Part shown: positions 50,390 to 59,030 of the stretch, in pieces
Layout: each line of letters begins with the position of its first letter
Position numbering within the stretch: the first letter of the stretch is position 1
DNA from: Nonomuraea aurantiaca
GTDB taxonomy: Bacteria > Actinomycetota > Actinomycetes > Streptosporangiales > Streptosporangiaceae
Reading direction: 5' to 3'
Length of the DNA stretch: 64,000 bases
Assembly (NCBI RefSeq): GCF_020215705.1
Contig: NZ_JAIWNB010000017.1
Coordinates: 124,001 to 188,000, forward strand
Notes under the pieces: model-generated
What the model saw: the letters and a program-made list of their open reading frames with translations, nothing else
What the model was told of the DNA's origin: nothing
The model's database searches: none
Translations under genes and position numbers: made by a program

Positions 50390-50673
50390 GGAACCCCCGG
50401 TGTGATTGATCTTTGCAGGTCAGGAAGGCTCTCGCGGCGTTCGCGAATCCTCATGCGCGATCCGCTCCGGAGCGAGGCGGGCACGTCGGCGTAGCCTTCG
50501 TCTTGACTGGATGATGTCACAGCTTGCACAAAATGCGCTAGACCTCTTGCGCGAGATGCGCAGCCGTGTAATGGTGCAGCAACATCGTTGTGACGTGGGA
50601 AACATCCGGTCCTGGCAGACGGCCGCTGTTGAGCGGCGTTCCACTGCGGACGGTTCAGAAAGCGAGAAGCCCA
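50390..50673. other. Divergent regulatory region of the acid-sugar island
   Basis: A 284-base gap between the kinase fusion and the importer operon. The main structure is a 16-bp direct repeat (listed separately) in relatively AT-rich DNA around 50515-50590. No protein-coding frame has homology. Confidence 0.5.
50523..50561. promoter_or_regulatory. Direct-repeat operator, probably for the DeoR protein
   Basis: CTTGCACAAAATGCGC (50523-50538) and CTTGCGCGAGATGCGC (50546-50561) match at 13 of 16 positions. They start 23 bp apart, close to two helical turns, so a regulator could bind both on one face of the helix. Direct repeats of this kind are usual for DeoR-family operators. Confidence 0.55.
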
Positions 50674-52275
50674 GTGACTCATCCCGGAAGCGGCCCCCAG
50701 TTCTCCCGTCGCAGTCTTCTCCGTCTCGGCGCTCTCACGGGTGCGGCCATGACCCTGAGTCCCCTGGCCGCCTGCGCGGGACCGGGGAGCGCGCCCGGCG
50801 TGGGCGCCGGCAGCGGGGCCGCCGCCGGCTCCGGCATCACCCTGGCGCTCAACCGCTCGCTCGTGTCGCTGGACAACAAGCTCAACCAGTTCGATGCCGC
50901 CGTCACCGTCCAGCGCGGCGTCCGTCAGGCGCTGACCTTCATCGACCCCAAGCTCACCGTGCAGCACGTCCTGGCCGAGCGGTTCGAGCTGACGGCGCCC
51001 ACCGAGTGGACGGTCAAGCTGCGCGACGGCGTCCGCTACTCCGACGGCAGCCCGGTCACGGTCGAAGACGTCGCAACCGCGCTGCGGATGTACCAGAAGG
51101 TCCCCGGATCGTTCCTGGCCGGCCTCTTCCCCGAATGGCCGACGGTCACCCCCGTCGACGCCGCCACCTTCAAGCTCGTCACCAAGCATCCGGTGCCGAC
51201 GCTCGACTACCTGATGGCCAACATCCTGATCACCCCCGCCGCCGCCAACAAACCTGAGGAACTCCAGGGCGGCGTGGGATCGGGCCCGTACGTCGTCACC
51301 GCCGCGAACCGGGGCACCGGCGAGTACACGCTGCAGGTCAACGACAAGTACTGGGGCCCCGCGCCCGCGATCAAGACCGTCCAGGTCAGGTTCCTGCCGG
51401 AGGAGGCGAACCGCGTCGTCGCGCTGCGCAGCGGCGAGGTCGACGTGATCGACGCGATCTCCCCCGATGCGATCAGCCAGTTGTCGGGGCTGGGTGACGT
51501 AGAGGTGCAGCAGGTGCCGAGCACGCGGATCACCCAGCTCTTCTACAACTTCCGCAAGCCCGCCGGGCACCCGCTCGCCGACCCGCGCGTACGTGAGGCG
51601 CTGAGCTACGCCATCAACGGCCCGGCCCTGATCAAGGACGTCTTCGCCGATTCGGTGTCCCCCGCTCGAGGCGTGGTGGCCGACACCCTGACCGGCGCGG
51701 TCCAGACGGGCGAATACGTCTACGACCCGCAGAAGGCCAAGCAGATGCTCGACGCCGCCGGAGTGAAGGATCTCAAGATCAAGATCATCTGGGAGACCGG
51801 AGAGTTCGCCAACGACACGAGCGTCATGGAGGCGGTGGTGGAGATGCTCAAGGCGGTCGGCGTGCAGGCCGAACTCCAGCAGTTCCAGCCGGGCGGCGAC
51901 ATCTCCAAGTGGCGGCAGGGGCGGGGCGGCGACTGGGACGTGCTCGGCAACGGCTATCCCGGCCCGACCGGGCTGGCGCTGACGCCGCTGCAGGGCATGT
52001 TCGCCGGCACGAAGGAGAAGGAGGCCACCCGCGACACCTACCAGGGCTACGTGTTCCCCAAGATCGCCGCCTTGCTGGAGAAGGCCTCGCAAGAGACCGA
52101 CAAGGCGGTCCGGGAGAGCGTCCTCGCCACCGCCCAGAAGGAGATCTGGAACACCTGGCCCTGCATGTGGGCCTTCGTCCCCAAGACCGTCATCGCCCGG
52201 CGCAAGCGCGTGGAGAACGTGCTGCTCAGTCCCACCAACTCCTACGAACTCGCATCCGTGCGACTGAATGGATGA
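50674..52275 (+). CDS. Family-5 (oligopeptide-type) ABC solute-binding lipoprotein, Tat signal
   Basis: A 533-residue DppA/OppA-type binding protein. The N-terminus 'SRRSLLRLGALTGAAMTLSPLAAC' combines a twin-arginine motif with a lipobox, so the protein is likely exported folded and then lipidated. The body has 'TEWTVKLRDGVRYSDGSPVTVEDV' and 'HPLADPRVREALSYAINGPALI'. GTG 50674 begins the signal sequence. It heads a nine-gene operon. In this context the ligand is more likely an acidic sugar, glycoside or glycopeptide than a plain peptide. Confidence 0.93.
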   Translation: MTHPGSGPQFSRRSLLRLGALTGAAMTLSPLAACAGPGSAPGVGAGSGAAAGSGITLALNRSLVSLDNKLNQFDAAVTVQRGVRQALTFIDPKLTVQHVLAERFELTAPTEWTVKLRDGVRYSDGSPVTVEDVATALRMYQKVPGSFLAGLFPEWPTVTPVDAATFKLVTKHPVPTLDYLMANILITPAAANKPEELQGGVGSGPYVVTAANRGTGEYTLQVNDKYWGPAPAIKTVQVRFLPEEANRVVALRSGEVDVIDAISPDAISQLSGLGDVEVQQVPSTRITQLFYNFRKPAGHPLADPRVREALSYAINGPALIKDVFADSVSPARGVVADTLTGAVQTGEYVYDPQKAKQMLDAAGVKDLKIKIIWETGEFANDTSVMEAVVEMLKAVGVQAELQQFQPGGDISKWRQGRGGDWDVLGNGYPGPTGLALTPLQGMFAGTKEKEATRDTYQGYVFPKIAALLEKASQETDKAVRESVLATAQKEIWNTWPCMWAFVPKTVIARRKRVENVLLSPTNSYELASVRLNG

Positions 52276-52278
52276 ATC

Positions 52279-53214
52279 GTGGTCCGCTATGTTGCGCAGC
52301 GTGTCGGGCAGAGCATCCTGGCGATCTTCCTGACCGTCTCGACGGTGTTCGTCCTCGTACGACTGGCACCAGGGGATCCGGCGGCCGCATACGCCAGCCC
52401 GTTGGCCACCACGGCTGAGCTCGACCGCATCCGAGCCCAGTTCGGCCTGGACAAACCGCTCATACAGCAGTACGGGATCTTCGTCCAGGACTTGTTCCAC
52501 GGCAACCTGGGCACGTCCTTCTCCTTCCAGGCCTCCGCTCTGGACGTCGTCCTCAGCCGGATGCCCTACACCATCATGCTCGCCGTGTCCGCCATCCTGT
52601 TCGCCGCGGTCGTGGCCATCCCGGCCGGCGTCTGGATGGCCAGGCACGCCGACACCGCCCGCGAGCTGGGGGCCAACGTGGCCATGATCGCCGGGCAGTC
52701 CATGCCGGAGTTCTGGAGCGGCATCATGCTGCTGACCGTCTTCGCGGTGCTCGTCCCCGTGCTCCCGGCATCCGGTTTCACCAGCTGGGCCGGCCTGGTG
52801 CTGCCCACCGTGACCGTCGGCATCCTGCAGATCGCGCTGATCTCCCGCTTGGTGCGCCGGGAGATGGGAGCCGGCTTCGCCGCCCCCTATCTGACGATCG
52901 CCCGCTCCCGCGGCATCCCCGAACGCGGCCTGACCTGGCGCTACGCCATGGGCAACTCGGCCGTCCCGGTGGTGACCGCGCTCGGCACCCGCTTCGCCGC
53001 CATGCTCAACGGCGTGGTGGTGGTCGAGGTCGTCTTCGCCTGGCCAGGTGTCGGGTCGCTCGTCGTACGCGCGCTGGAGACCAGGGACTACCCGCTGATC
53101 CAGGCGACCGTCCTGGTCACGGCCGTCCTGACCGTGCTCGTCCAGCTCCTCATCGATCTCACCTACCCGCTGCTCGACCCGCGGGTGCGACTCGGGAAGG
53201 CGGTGGCCTCATGA
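52279..53214 (+). CDS. ABC transporter permease (DppB type)
   Basis: A 311-residue permease with the N-terminal 'MVRYVAQRVGQSILAIFLTVSTVFVLVRLAPGDPA' typical of DppB/OppB, six membrane segments and the EAA-like loop 'YLTIARSRGIPERGLTWRYAMGNS'. It starts at GTG 52279, four bases after the binding-protein gene, and overlaps the next gene by ATGA. Confidence 0.93.
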   Translation: MVRYVAQRVGQSILAIFLTVSTVFVLVRLAPGDPAAAYASPLATTAELDRIRAQFGLDKPLIQQYGIFVQDLFHGNLGTSFSFQASALDVVLSRMPYTIMLAVSAILFAAVVAIPAGVWMARHADTARELGANVAMIAGQSMPEFWSGIMLLTVFAVLVPVLPASGFTSWAGLVLPTVTVGILQIALISRLVRREMGAGFAAPYLTIARSRGIPERGLTWRYAMGNSAVPVVTALGTRFAAMLNGVVVVEVVFAWPGVGSLVVRALETRDYPLIQATVLVTAVLTVLVQLLIDLTYPLLDPRVRLGKAVAS

Positions 53215-54173
53215 CCGCCACGACAGTCGGTCCCGCCGACGGCTCCGGCAGCCGGGACACCGCGGCGTCGCCCGGGCGGCCCAGCGCGGTGACCGCCAAG
53301 GATCTCGCCCGATCCGCGGCGGTCCGCCGCCGCAAGAGCGCGCGGCTGAAGATATGGGTCGGCTCGGTGGGCGTGGCCCTGGTCGTCCTCCCCGTCGCCC
53401 TGGCCAACCTCCTGCCGATTCCCGGACCGGACGAGCAGAGCCTCAGCCTGCGCCGCCTGCCCCCTCTGACCGGCGGGCACCTGTTCGGAACCGACCAGCT
53501 CGGCAGGGACCTGCTCTCCCGGGTCCTGCACGGCGGCCAGGTGTCGCTGACCGTCGGCGTGCTGGCCATCATCGTGTCCGGCGTCATCGGCCTCATTGCC
53601 GGCGCGGCGGCCGGATTCTTCGGCGGTTGGGTCGACACCGTGGTCTCCCGCCTGCTGGAGGCGCAGCTGTCGCTGCCTTTGCTGCTGATGCTGCTGCTCG
53701 TCGTCGCGCTCTTCGGCCCGTCCATTCCGGTCATCACCTTCGTGATCGCGTTCGCGCAGTGGCCGGAGGTGGCCCGCCTGACGCGCTCCCTCGTGCTCGT
53801 CGAGCGAGAGAAACCGTACGTGGCCGCGGCGCGCGTGCTCGGCCTGCATCGCGTCACCACCCTGCTCCGGCACGTGCTGCCCAACGTGGTCAAGCAGGCC
53901 TCGCTCGTGATCCTGCTGCTGCTGGCCCAGGCAGTGCTGCTGGAGAGCGCGCTGAGTTATCTGGGCGCCGGTCCGCAGCGCCCGTTCGCCACGTGGGGCC
54001 GCATCATCGCCGACGGCCAGGACTACATCACGACGTCGTGGTGGCTGGTCACGCTGCCCGGACTGGTCATCGTGCTGCTCGTCGTCGGTGTCAACCTGCT
54101 CGGAGACGGCCTGCGGGACCGTGCTCGCCGGCGGAAGGGCCCGCAGACGGAAGGGAAGGTGAGCCGGGCATGA
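53211..54173 (+). CDS. ABC transporter permease (DppC type)
   Basis: A 320-residue permease with an N-terminal cytoplasmic region of about 55 residues, then 'HLFGTDQLGRDLLSRVLHGGQVSLTVGVLAI', the DppC hallmark, and the EAA-like loop 'KPYVAAARVLGLHRVTTLLRHVLPNV'. It is joined to both neighbours by ATGA overlaps, so the importer subunits are made together. Confidence 0.93.
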   Translation: MTATTVGPADGSGSRDTAASPGRPSAVTAKDLARSAAVRRRKSARLKIWVGSVGVALVVLPVALANLLPIPGPDEQSLSLRRLPPLTGGHLFGTDQLGRDLLSRVLHGGQVSLTVGVLAIIVSGVIGLIAGAAAGFFGGWVDTVVSRLLEAQLSLPLLLMLLLVVALFGPSIPVITFVIAFAQWPEVARLTRSLVLVEREKPYVAAARVLGLHRVTTLLRHVLPNVVKQASLVILLLLAQAVLLESALSYLGAGPQRPFATWGRIIADGQDYITTSWWLVTLPGLVIVLLVVGVNLLGDGLRDRARRRKGPQTEGKVSRA

Positions 54174-55039
54174 CCGCCGAGTTCGACGAGGACGACCGTC
54201 CCCTGCTGGAGGTCGAGGACCTGCAGATCGAGCTGATGACCGAGGCCGGCATCGTCCGGGCCGTCGACGGCGTCAGCTTCGTCATCCGCCACGGCGAAAC
54301 CGTGACGATCATCGGCGAGTCGGGATCCGGCAAGTCCACCACGGCCATGGGCATCCTGCGGCTGCTCCCCCCGGAGCTGGCGGTTCTCTCCGGCACGGCC
54401 CGCTTTCAGGGAGTCGACGTCATCGCCGACCCGCGCGCGGTGCGCAAAGTGCGCGGGCGTACCGTCTCTCTCATCCCGCAGGATCCGATGACGGCGCTCA
54501 GTCCCGTCCACACCATCGGGCAGCAGCTCCGCGAGGCCGTACGGCTGCGGCACCGCGGCCTGTCCAGGGCGGAAACCGTCTCGCGGTCCGTCGACCTGCT
54601 GGCCCGGATGCACATCCCGGACCCTGCGTCCCAGCTGGGCAAGTATCCGCACCAGCTGTCGGGCGGCATGCTGCAGCGCGTGCTCATCGCGATCGCGCTC
54701 GCCGGATCGCCCGTCCTGCTCGTCGCCGACGAACCCACCTCCGCCCTGGACGTCACCGTCCAGGCGGGCATCCTCGGCCTGCTGCTCGAAGTACAGGAGA
54801 ACACCGGTATCGGCATCCTCATGATCACTCACGACATCGGGGTGGCCCGGCTCGTCTCGGACCGCATCCATGTCATGAAGGACGGCCGATTCGTCGAGTC
54901 CGGTGAGGCCGAACAGATCGTCAACGCCCCCCGCGACCCGTACACCAGGAAGTTGCTGACGGCGGTCCCACGGCTCGGCCCGTGGGACGAGGACGGCGAG
55001 TCTCCGGACGCGCCCATAGCGCTGGGAGAACCCCGATGA
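54170..55039 (+). CDS. ABC transporter ATP-binding protein (DppD type)
   Basis: A 289-residue ATPase: Walker A 'GESGSGKST' (about 49), signature 'LSGGMLQR' (about 162; Met in place of the usual Gln), Walker B 'LLVADEPTSALD' (about 183) and switch His in 'MITHDIG'. Unlike the two sugar importers in this window, this transporter carries its own pair of ATPases. The C-terminal iron-sulfur-type cysteine motif of many DppD proteins is absent. Confidence 0.94.
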   Translation: MTAEFDEDDRPLLEVEDLQIELMTEAGIVRAVDGVSFVIRHGETVTIIGESGSGKSTTAMGILRLLPPELAVLSGTARFQGVDVIADPRAVRKVRGRTVSLIPQDPMTALSPVHTIGQQLREAVRLRHRGLSRAETVSRSVDLLARMHIPDPASQLGKYPHQLSGGMLQRVLIAIALAGSPVLLVADEPTSALDVTVQAGILGLLLEVQENTGIGILMITHDIGVARLVSDRIHVMKDGRFVESGEAEQIVNAPRDPYTRKLLTAVPRLGPWDEDGESPDAPIALGEPR

Positions 55040-55896
55040 CCGAAGACGCGTTGCTCGAGGTCGACGGCCTGGTCGTGGACTATCCCGTCGCCCACGGCGT
55101 GTTCCGCGCGGTCGACGACGTCAGTTTCACTGTCCGGCGGGGCGGCACGCTGGCCATCGTGGGGGAGTCGGGCTGCGGCAAGTCCACCATCGCCCGGTCG
55201 ATCGTCCGGCTGGTCAAGCCCACGGCGGGGCGCATCGTGGTGGGTGGCACCGATATCGCCCGGCTGAGCGAGAAACAGCTGCGCCCCATGCGTACCCGGG
55301 TACAGATGATCTTCCAGGACCCGTACGGATCGCTCGACCCGCACCTGTCGGCGCAGGAGATCGTCGCCGAACCGCTGCGCGTGCGCGGAATGCGCGACAA
55401 ACGCGCACGGGCCAAGGAGGCGGCCACGCTCATCGACCAGGTCGGCCTGCCGGCCACGGCCCTGGAGCGCCGCCCGCCGGAGTTCTCCGGTGGTCAGCGC
55501 CAGCGCATCGGCATCGCCAGAGCCCTCGCCTCCAAGCCCGACCTGCTGGTCTGCGACGAGGCGACGAGCGCGCTGGACGTGTCCGTGCAGGCGCAGGTCC
55601 TCGCCCTGCTGATGAAGATCCAGGCCGAGACCGGCCTCACCTATGTCGTGATCTCCCACAACCTCGGTGTGGTCAGGGAGATCAGCGAGGAGATCATCGT
55701 CATGAGCGAAGGGCGCCTGGTCGAGTCCGGCCCGACCAGGAAGGTGCTGGCCGCACCGGACCATCCCTACACCCGTGCCCTGCGCAGGGCCGCGCTGGAT
55801 CCGACGGCGATACACGGGCGCAAGCCGCGCGAGCTGGTGGCCCCGTCCGCTATGCGGCTCCCGGCGGCACCCGTTCAGCGAGGAACCGACCGATGA
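55036..55896 (+). CDS. ABC transporter ATP-binding protein (DppF type)
   Basis: A 286-residue ATPase: Walker A 'GESGCGKST' (about 43), Q-loop 'IFQDPYGSLDPHLSA', signature 'FSGGQRQR' (about 151), Walker B 'LLVCDEATSALD' (about 171) and switch 'VISHNLG', with Asn in place of the usual Asp after His. It forms a heterodimer with the DppD subunit and is coupled by ATGA to both neighbours. Confidence 0.94.
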   Translation: MTEDALLEVDGLVVDYPVAHGVFRAVDDVSFTVRRGGTLAIVGESGCGKSTIARSIVRLVKPTAGRIVVGGTDIARLSEKQLRPMRTRVQMIFQDPYGSLDPHLSAQEIVAEPLRVRGMRDKRARAKEAATLIDQVGLPATALERRPPEFSGGQRQRIGIARALASKPDLLVCDEATSALDVSVQAQVLALLMKIQAETGLTYVVISHNLGVVREISEEIIVMSEGRLVESGPTRKVLAAPDHPYTRALRRAALDPTAIHGRKPRELVAPSAMRLPAAPVQRGTDR

Positions 55897-56870
55897 CGAC
55901 TTCCCTACCGGCGGCGGCACCCGTCCGGCTGTCCCGGCTGGTGCTGGGCACCATGACGTTCGGTGACACGGCCGACGCGAAAGAGGCCGAGCGGATGCTG
56001 GACCTGGCGCTCGACTCCGGCATCACCGGCGTGGACACCGCGAACGCCTACGCGGGCGGCGCGACCGAATCCATTCTCGGGCCCCTGCTCGCCACCCGGC
56101 GCGACCGGGTCGTCCTCGCCACCAAGGCCGGCATGCCCCATCCGGACGCGGGAGATCATGCGCCGTTGTCCGCCAAAGGGTTGCGCGCCAGCCTCGAAGG
56201 CAGCCTGCGCCGCCTGAACGTCGACCACGTCGACCTGTTCTACCTGCATCAGCCCGACCGCCGCACTCCGCCGGCCGAGACGCTCGGCGTCATCGCCGAG
56301 TTCGTCGCCGAGGGCAAGATCAGCGCGCTCGGCGTCTCCAACTACGCGGCCTGGCAGATCGCGGAGATCAACCACACCGCCGAAGCCGTCGGCGCGCCGC
56401 GTCCTGTCGTCGCCCAGCAGCTGTACAACCTCCTAGCCCGCAGGGTGGAGGAGGAATACCTGGAGTTCGCGCGGAGCACCGGCCTGACGACCATGGTCTA
56501 CAACCCGCTCGGCGGGGGCCTGCTCACCGGGCGTCACGCCTTCGACCAGGACCCGGCCGCGGGCCGCTTCGGCGATTCCAAGCTCGCACCCATGTACCAG
56601 CAGCGTTACTGGAACCAGGCGCTGTTCGAGGCCGTCACCACCCTCGGCGAGATCGCCGCGCAGTCGGGCCTGTCCCTCATCGAGTTGTCCCTGCGGTGGC
56701 TGCTCCATCGCGACGGCGTGGGGGCCGTCCTGCTCGGCGGCTCCACGGCCGAACACCTCCGCGCGAACATCGCGACCGCCGCGGCCGGACCGCTTCCCGA
56801 GGACGTCGTGGCAGCCTGTGACAGCGTGGGCGCGGCGCTGCGTGGCCCCATGCCCGCCTACAACCGATGA
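55893..56870 (+). CDS. Aldo/keto reductase
   Basis: A 325-residue (alpha/beta)8 NADPH-dependent oxidoreductase with the catalytic tetrad visible: Asp and Tyr in 'GVDTANAYAGGATE', Lys in 'VLATKAG' and His in 'LFYLHQPDRRTPPAE'. The cofactor-phosphate region is 'VLLGGSTAEHLRANI'. It starts in an ATGA overlap with the DppF gene, so it belongs to the operon. It may oxidise or reduce the sugar released from the imported compound. Confidence 0.92.
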   Translation: MTTSLPAAAPVRLSRLVLGTMTFGDTADAKEAERMLDLALDSGITGVDTANAYAGGATESILGPLLATRRDRVVLATKAGMPHPDAGDHAPLSAKGLRASLEGSLRRLNVDHVDLFYLHQPDRRTPPAETLGVIAEFVAEGKISALGVSNYAAWQIAEINHTAEAVGAPRPVVAQQLYNLLARRVEEEYLEFARSTGLTTMVYNPLGGGLLTGRHAFDQDPAAGRFGDSKLAPMYQQRYWNQALFEAVTTLGEIAAQSGLSLIELSLRWLLHRDGVGAVLLGGSTAEHLRANIATAAAGPLPEDVVAACDSVGAALRGPMPAYNR

Positions 56871-56872
56871 GC

Positions 56873-56904
56873 GCGGATCCCTTTGAGAGCGGATCCCTTT
56901 GAGA
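56873..56904. repeat. Tandem 16-bp duplication
   Basis: GCGGATCCCTTTGAGA occurs twice head to tail (56873-56888 and 56889-56904) in the only sizeable gap of the operon, just before the aldolase gene. It is exact, so probably recent, or kept as a paired binding site. Confidence 0.9.
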
Positions 56905-56930
56905 GATGACCACCGAGGAGAAGACCAGCA

Positions 56931-57713
56931 GTGAGCATCACCGACTTCACCGCCAGGATCCGTGCCAGGGAACCCGCACTGGGCTACTGGTCCGTCCTCG
57001 ATTCGCCGGTGTCCACTGAGCGCATCGCCCGCCTCGGCTACGACTACGTGTGCCTGGACGTCCAGCACGGCCTGCTGGGCTACTCGGGTCTGCTCAACAG
57101 TCTGACGGCGATCGACGCGGGCGGTGTGTCCGCGGGCCTGGTCAGGGTCGAGGCGAACGATCCCGCCCGCATCGGCCGCGCCCTCGACGCGGGCGCCGCG
57201 GGTGTCATCGTGCCGCTCATCGACACCGCCGACGACGCCGCGGCGGCCGTCTCCGCGACCCGCTATCCGCCGAAGGGGCGCCGCTCGTACGGGCCGATGC
57301 GCTCGGCGCTGCGCATCGGACCGCGCCCCGCCGACAGCGATGCCACCGTGCTGGTCCTCGCCATGATCGAGACGGCACAGGGACTGGCGAACATCGAGGC
57401 GATCTGCGCCACCCCCGGCCTGGACGGGGTCTACGTCGGCCCGTCCGATCTGGCCCTGGCCCTGGGCGCCGCATTCCCCGGTGATCCCGCGATCGCTGCC
57501 CGGTTCGAGGACGCGCTGGTCACGGTGCGCGAAGCCGCCAGGGCCGCCGGTATCGCCGCCGGGACACACACCCCCGACGGCGGTAGCGCCGCCAGGCGCC
57601 TGACCGAGGGATACACCTTCGCGACCGTCGCTTCAGACCTCGTCCACCTCGAACAGGTGGCGAAATCCCACCTGACCGACGCCCGAGCCGAGTTTTCCCG
57701 AGGAGAATCGTGA
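56931..57713 (+). CDS. HpcH/HpaI-family aldolase
   Basis: A 260-residue class II pyruvate aldolase: 'LGYDYVCLDVQHGLLGYSGL' (catalytic His), 'GAAGVIVPLIDTADDA', metal-site Glu in 'VLAMIETAQGLANIEAI' and Asp in 'GVYVGPSDLALALGA'. These enzymes cleave 2-oxo-4-hydroxy or 2-keto-3-deoxy acids to pyruvate (or oxaloacetate) and an aldehyde. It starts at GTG 56931 behind GAGGAGAAG and overlaps the next gene by ATGA. This implies that a 2-keto-3-deoxy sugar acid or similar intermediate is formed in the pathway. Confidence 0.9.
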   Translation: MSITDFTARIRAREPALGYWSVLDSPVSTERIARLGYDYVCLDVQHGLLGYSGLLNSLTAIDAGGVSAGLVRVEANDPARIGRALDAGAAGVIVPLIDTADDAAAAVSATRYPPKGRRSYGPMRSALRIGPRPADSDATVLVLAMIETAQGLANIEAICATPGLDGVYVGPSDLALALGAAFPGDPAIAARFEDALVTVREAARAAGIAAGTHTPDGGSAARRLTEGYTFATVASDLVHLEQVAKSHLTDARAEFSRGES

Positions 57714-59029
57714 GCGAGCCCCAGCCCGCCGTCGCCGACCTGCCCATGGACGGTGTGATCCGCGTTCACGACGCCGATCCCGACCGCTCCGAGGCGTACC
57801 TGATCGCGCCCGCCGTGCAGAACCACGCGGCCAACATCATGGCGCTGGGCAACGGCGATCTCGGCTGCGTGTGGTTCGGCGGCACGCAGGAAGGCGTCTC
57901 TGACATCTCCATCTGGTTCTCCCGGCTGGAGAAGGGGGCGGAGGCCTGGTCCACGCCGACGCGGCTGTCCGACGATCTGACGCGTTCCGAGCAGAACCCC
58001 GTCCTGTTCCCCACTCCCGCCGACGAGCTGTGGCTGCTGTACACCGCCCAGCGCGCCGGCAACCAGGACACCGCCGAAGTCCGCTGCCGCATCTCGCGGG
58101 ACGACGGTCACACCTGGGGGCCCGTACGTACCCTTTTCCCCGCCACGAGCCGCGGCGGTGTCTTCGTCCGGCAGCCCGTGCTGGTGCTGCCGTCCGGCCG
58201 CTGGCTGCTGCCCGTCTTCAACTGCGTCACCACACCGGGCAAGCGCTGGGTCGGCGACCGTGACACCAGCTCGCTCATGATCTCCGACGACGAGGGGCGG
58301 ACCTGGCGCGAGCAGCCCGTCCCCGACAGCACCGGCTGCGTCCACATGAACGTCCACCTGCTGGCCGACGGCACGCTGCTCGCGCTGTTCCGCAGCCGAT
58401 GGGCGGATGCGATCTACGCGAGCCGGTCGGCGGACGAGGGCGCGACCTGGAGTGTTCCCGCCGCCACCGAACTGCCCAACAACAACTCCTCCATCCAGTA
58501 CGTCACACTGAGTGACGGCCGGCTGGCACTGGTGTTCAACGCCAGCAGCGCGGCCGACGCCGTCGAGCGCCGGGCGTCCCTGTACGACGAGATCGACGAT
58601 GACGGGCTCGCCGCCACTCCGGCGAGTCCGACCGAGCCGAAAGCCGCCACTTCGGCGAGTCCGACCGAGCCGAAAGCCGCCACTTCGGCGAGTCCGACCA
58701 GCGAAGAGCCGGTACTCGCTGGGCGCGATGACTCCGCACCCGCTGGGCGCGAGGAGCGGACCGCGTTCTGGGGCGCCCCGCGTGCGCCCATGACCCTCGC
58801 GCTGTCCGCGGACGGAGGACGCACGTGGCCGATCCGCCGCGATCTGGAGGTAGGCGACGGCTACTGCCTGACCAACAACTCTCGTGACGGCCTCAACCGC
58901 GAGTTCTCCTACCCGTCCATCCAGGAAACCGCCGACGGCGACCTGCACATCGTCTTCATCTACCACCGCCGCGTCATCAAGTACGTCCGGGTACGACCCG
59001 AATGGGCCGCCCGCACCGACGGGCTCTGA
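57710..59029 (+). CDS. Sialidase-fold (BNR repeat) protein with tandem-repeat insert
   Basis: A 439-residue beta-propeller of the BNR_2/exo-alpha-sialidase type, with four Asp-box motifs: 'SRDDGHTW', 'SDDEGRTW', 'SADEGATW' and 'SADGGRTW'. No signal peptide is visible, so it is probably cytoplasmic. A repeat insert of ATSASPTEPKA units (about residues 301-330) interrupts the propeller before the last blade. Whether it is a true sialidase is open: the Arg triad could not be confirmed by eye. It sits inside the acid-sugar operon and may hydrolyse or isomerise an imported acidic glycoside. Confidence 0.8.
   Translation: MSEPQPAVADLPMDGVIRVHDADPDRSEAYLIAPAVQNHAANIMALGNGDLGCVWFGGTQEGVSDISIWFSRLEKGAEAWSTPTRLSDDLTRSEQNPVLFPTPADELWLLYTAQRAGNQDTAEVRCRISRDDGHTWGPVRTLFPATSRGGVFVRQPVLVLPSGRWLLPVFNCVTTPGKRWVGDRDTSSLMISDDEGRTWREQPVPDSTGCVHMNVHLLADGTLLALFRSRWADAIYASRSADEGATWSVPAATELPNNNSSIQYVTLSDGRLALVFNASSAADAVERRASLYDEIDDDGLAATPASPTEPKAATSASPTEPKAATSASPTSEEPVLAGRDDSAPAGREERTAFWGAPRAPMTLALSADGGRTWPIRRDLEVGDGYCLTNNSRDGLNREFSYPSIQETADGDLHIVFIYHRRVIKYVRVRPEWAARTDGL
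58610..58699 (+). repeat. 33-bp in-frame tandem repeat in the sialidase-like gene
   Basis: Units at 58610-58642 and 58643-58675 differ at one base, and a third partial unit follows (58676-58699). Each encodes an 11-residue Ala/Ser/Thr/Pro-rich unit (A-A-T-S-A-S-P-T-E-P-K, first copy with Pro for Ser). Because the unit is a multiple of three, copy number can change without frameshift. Confidence 0.92.
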
Positions 59030-59030
59030 G

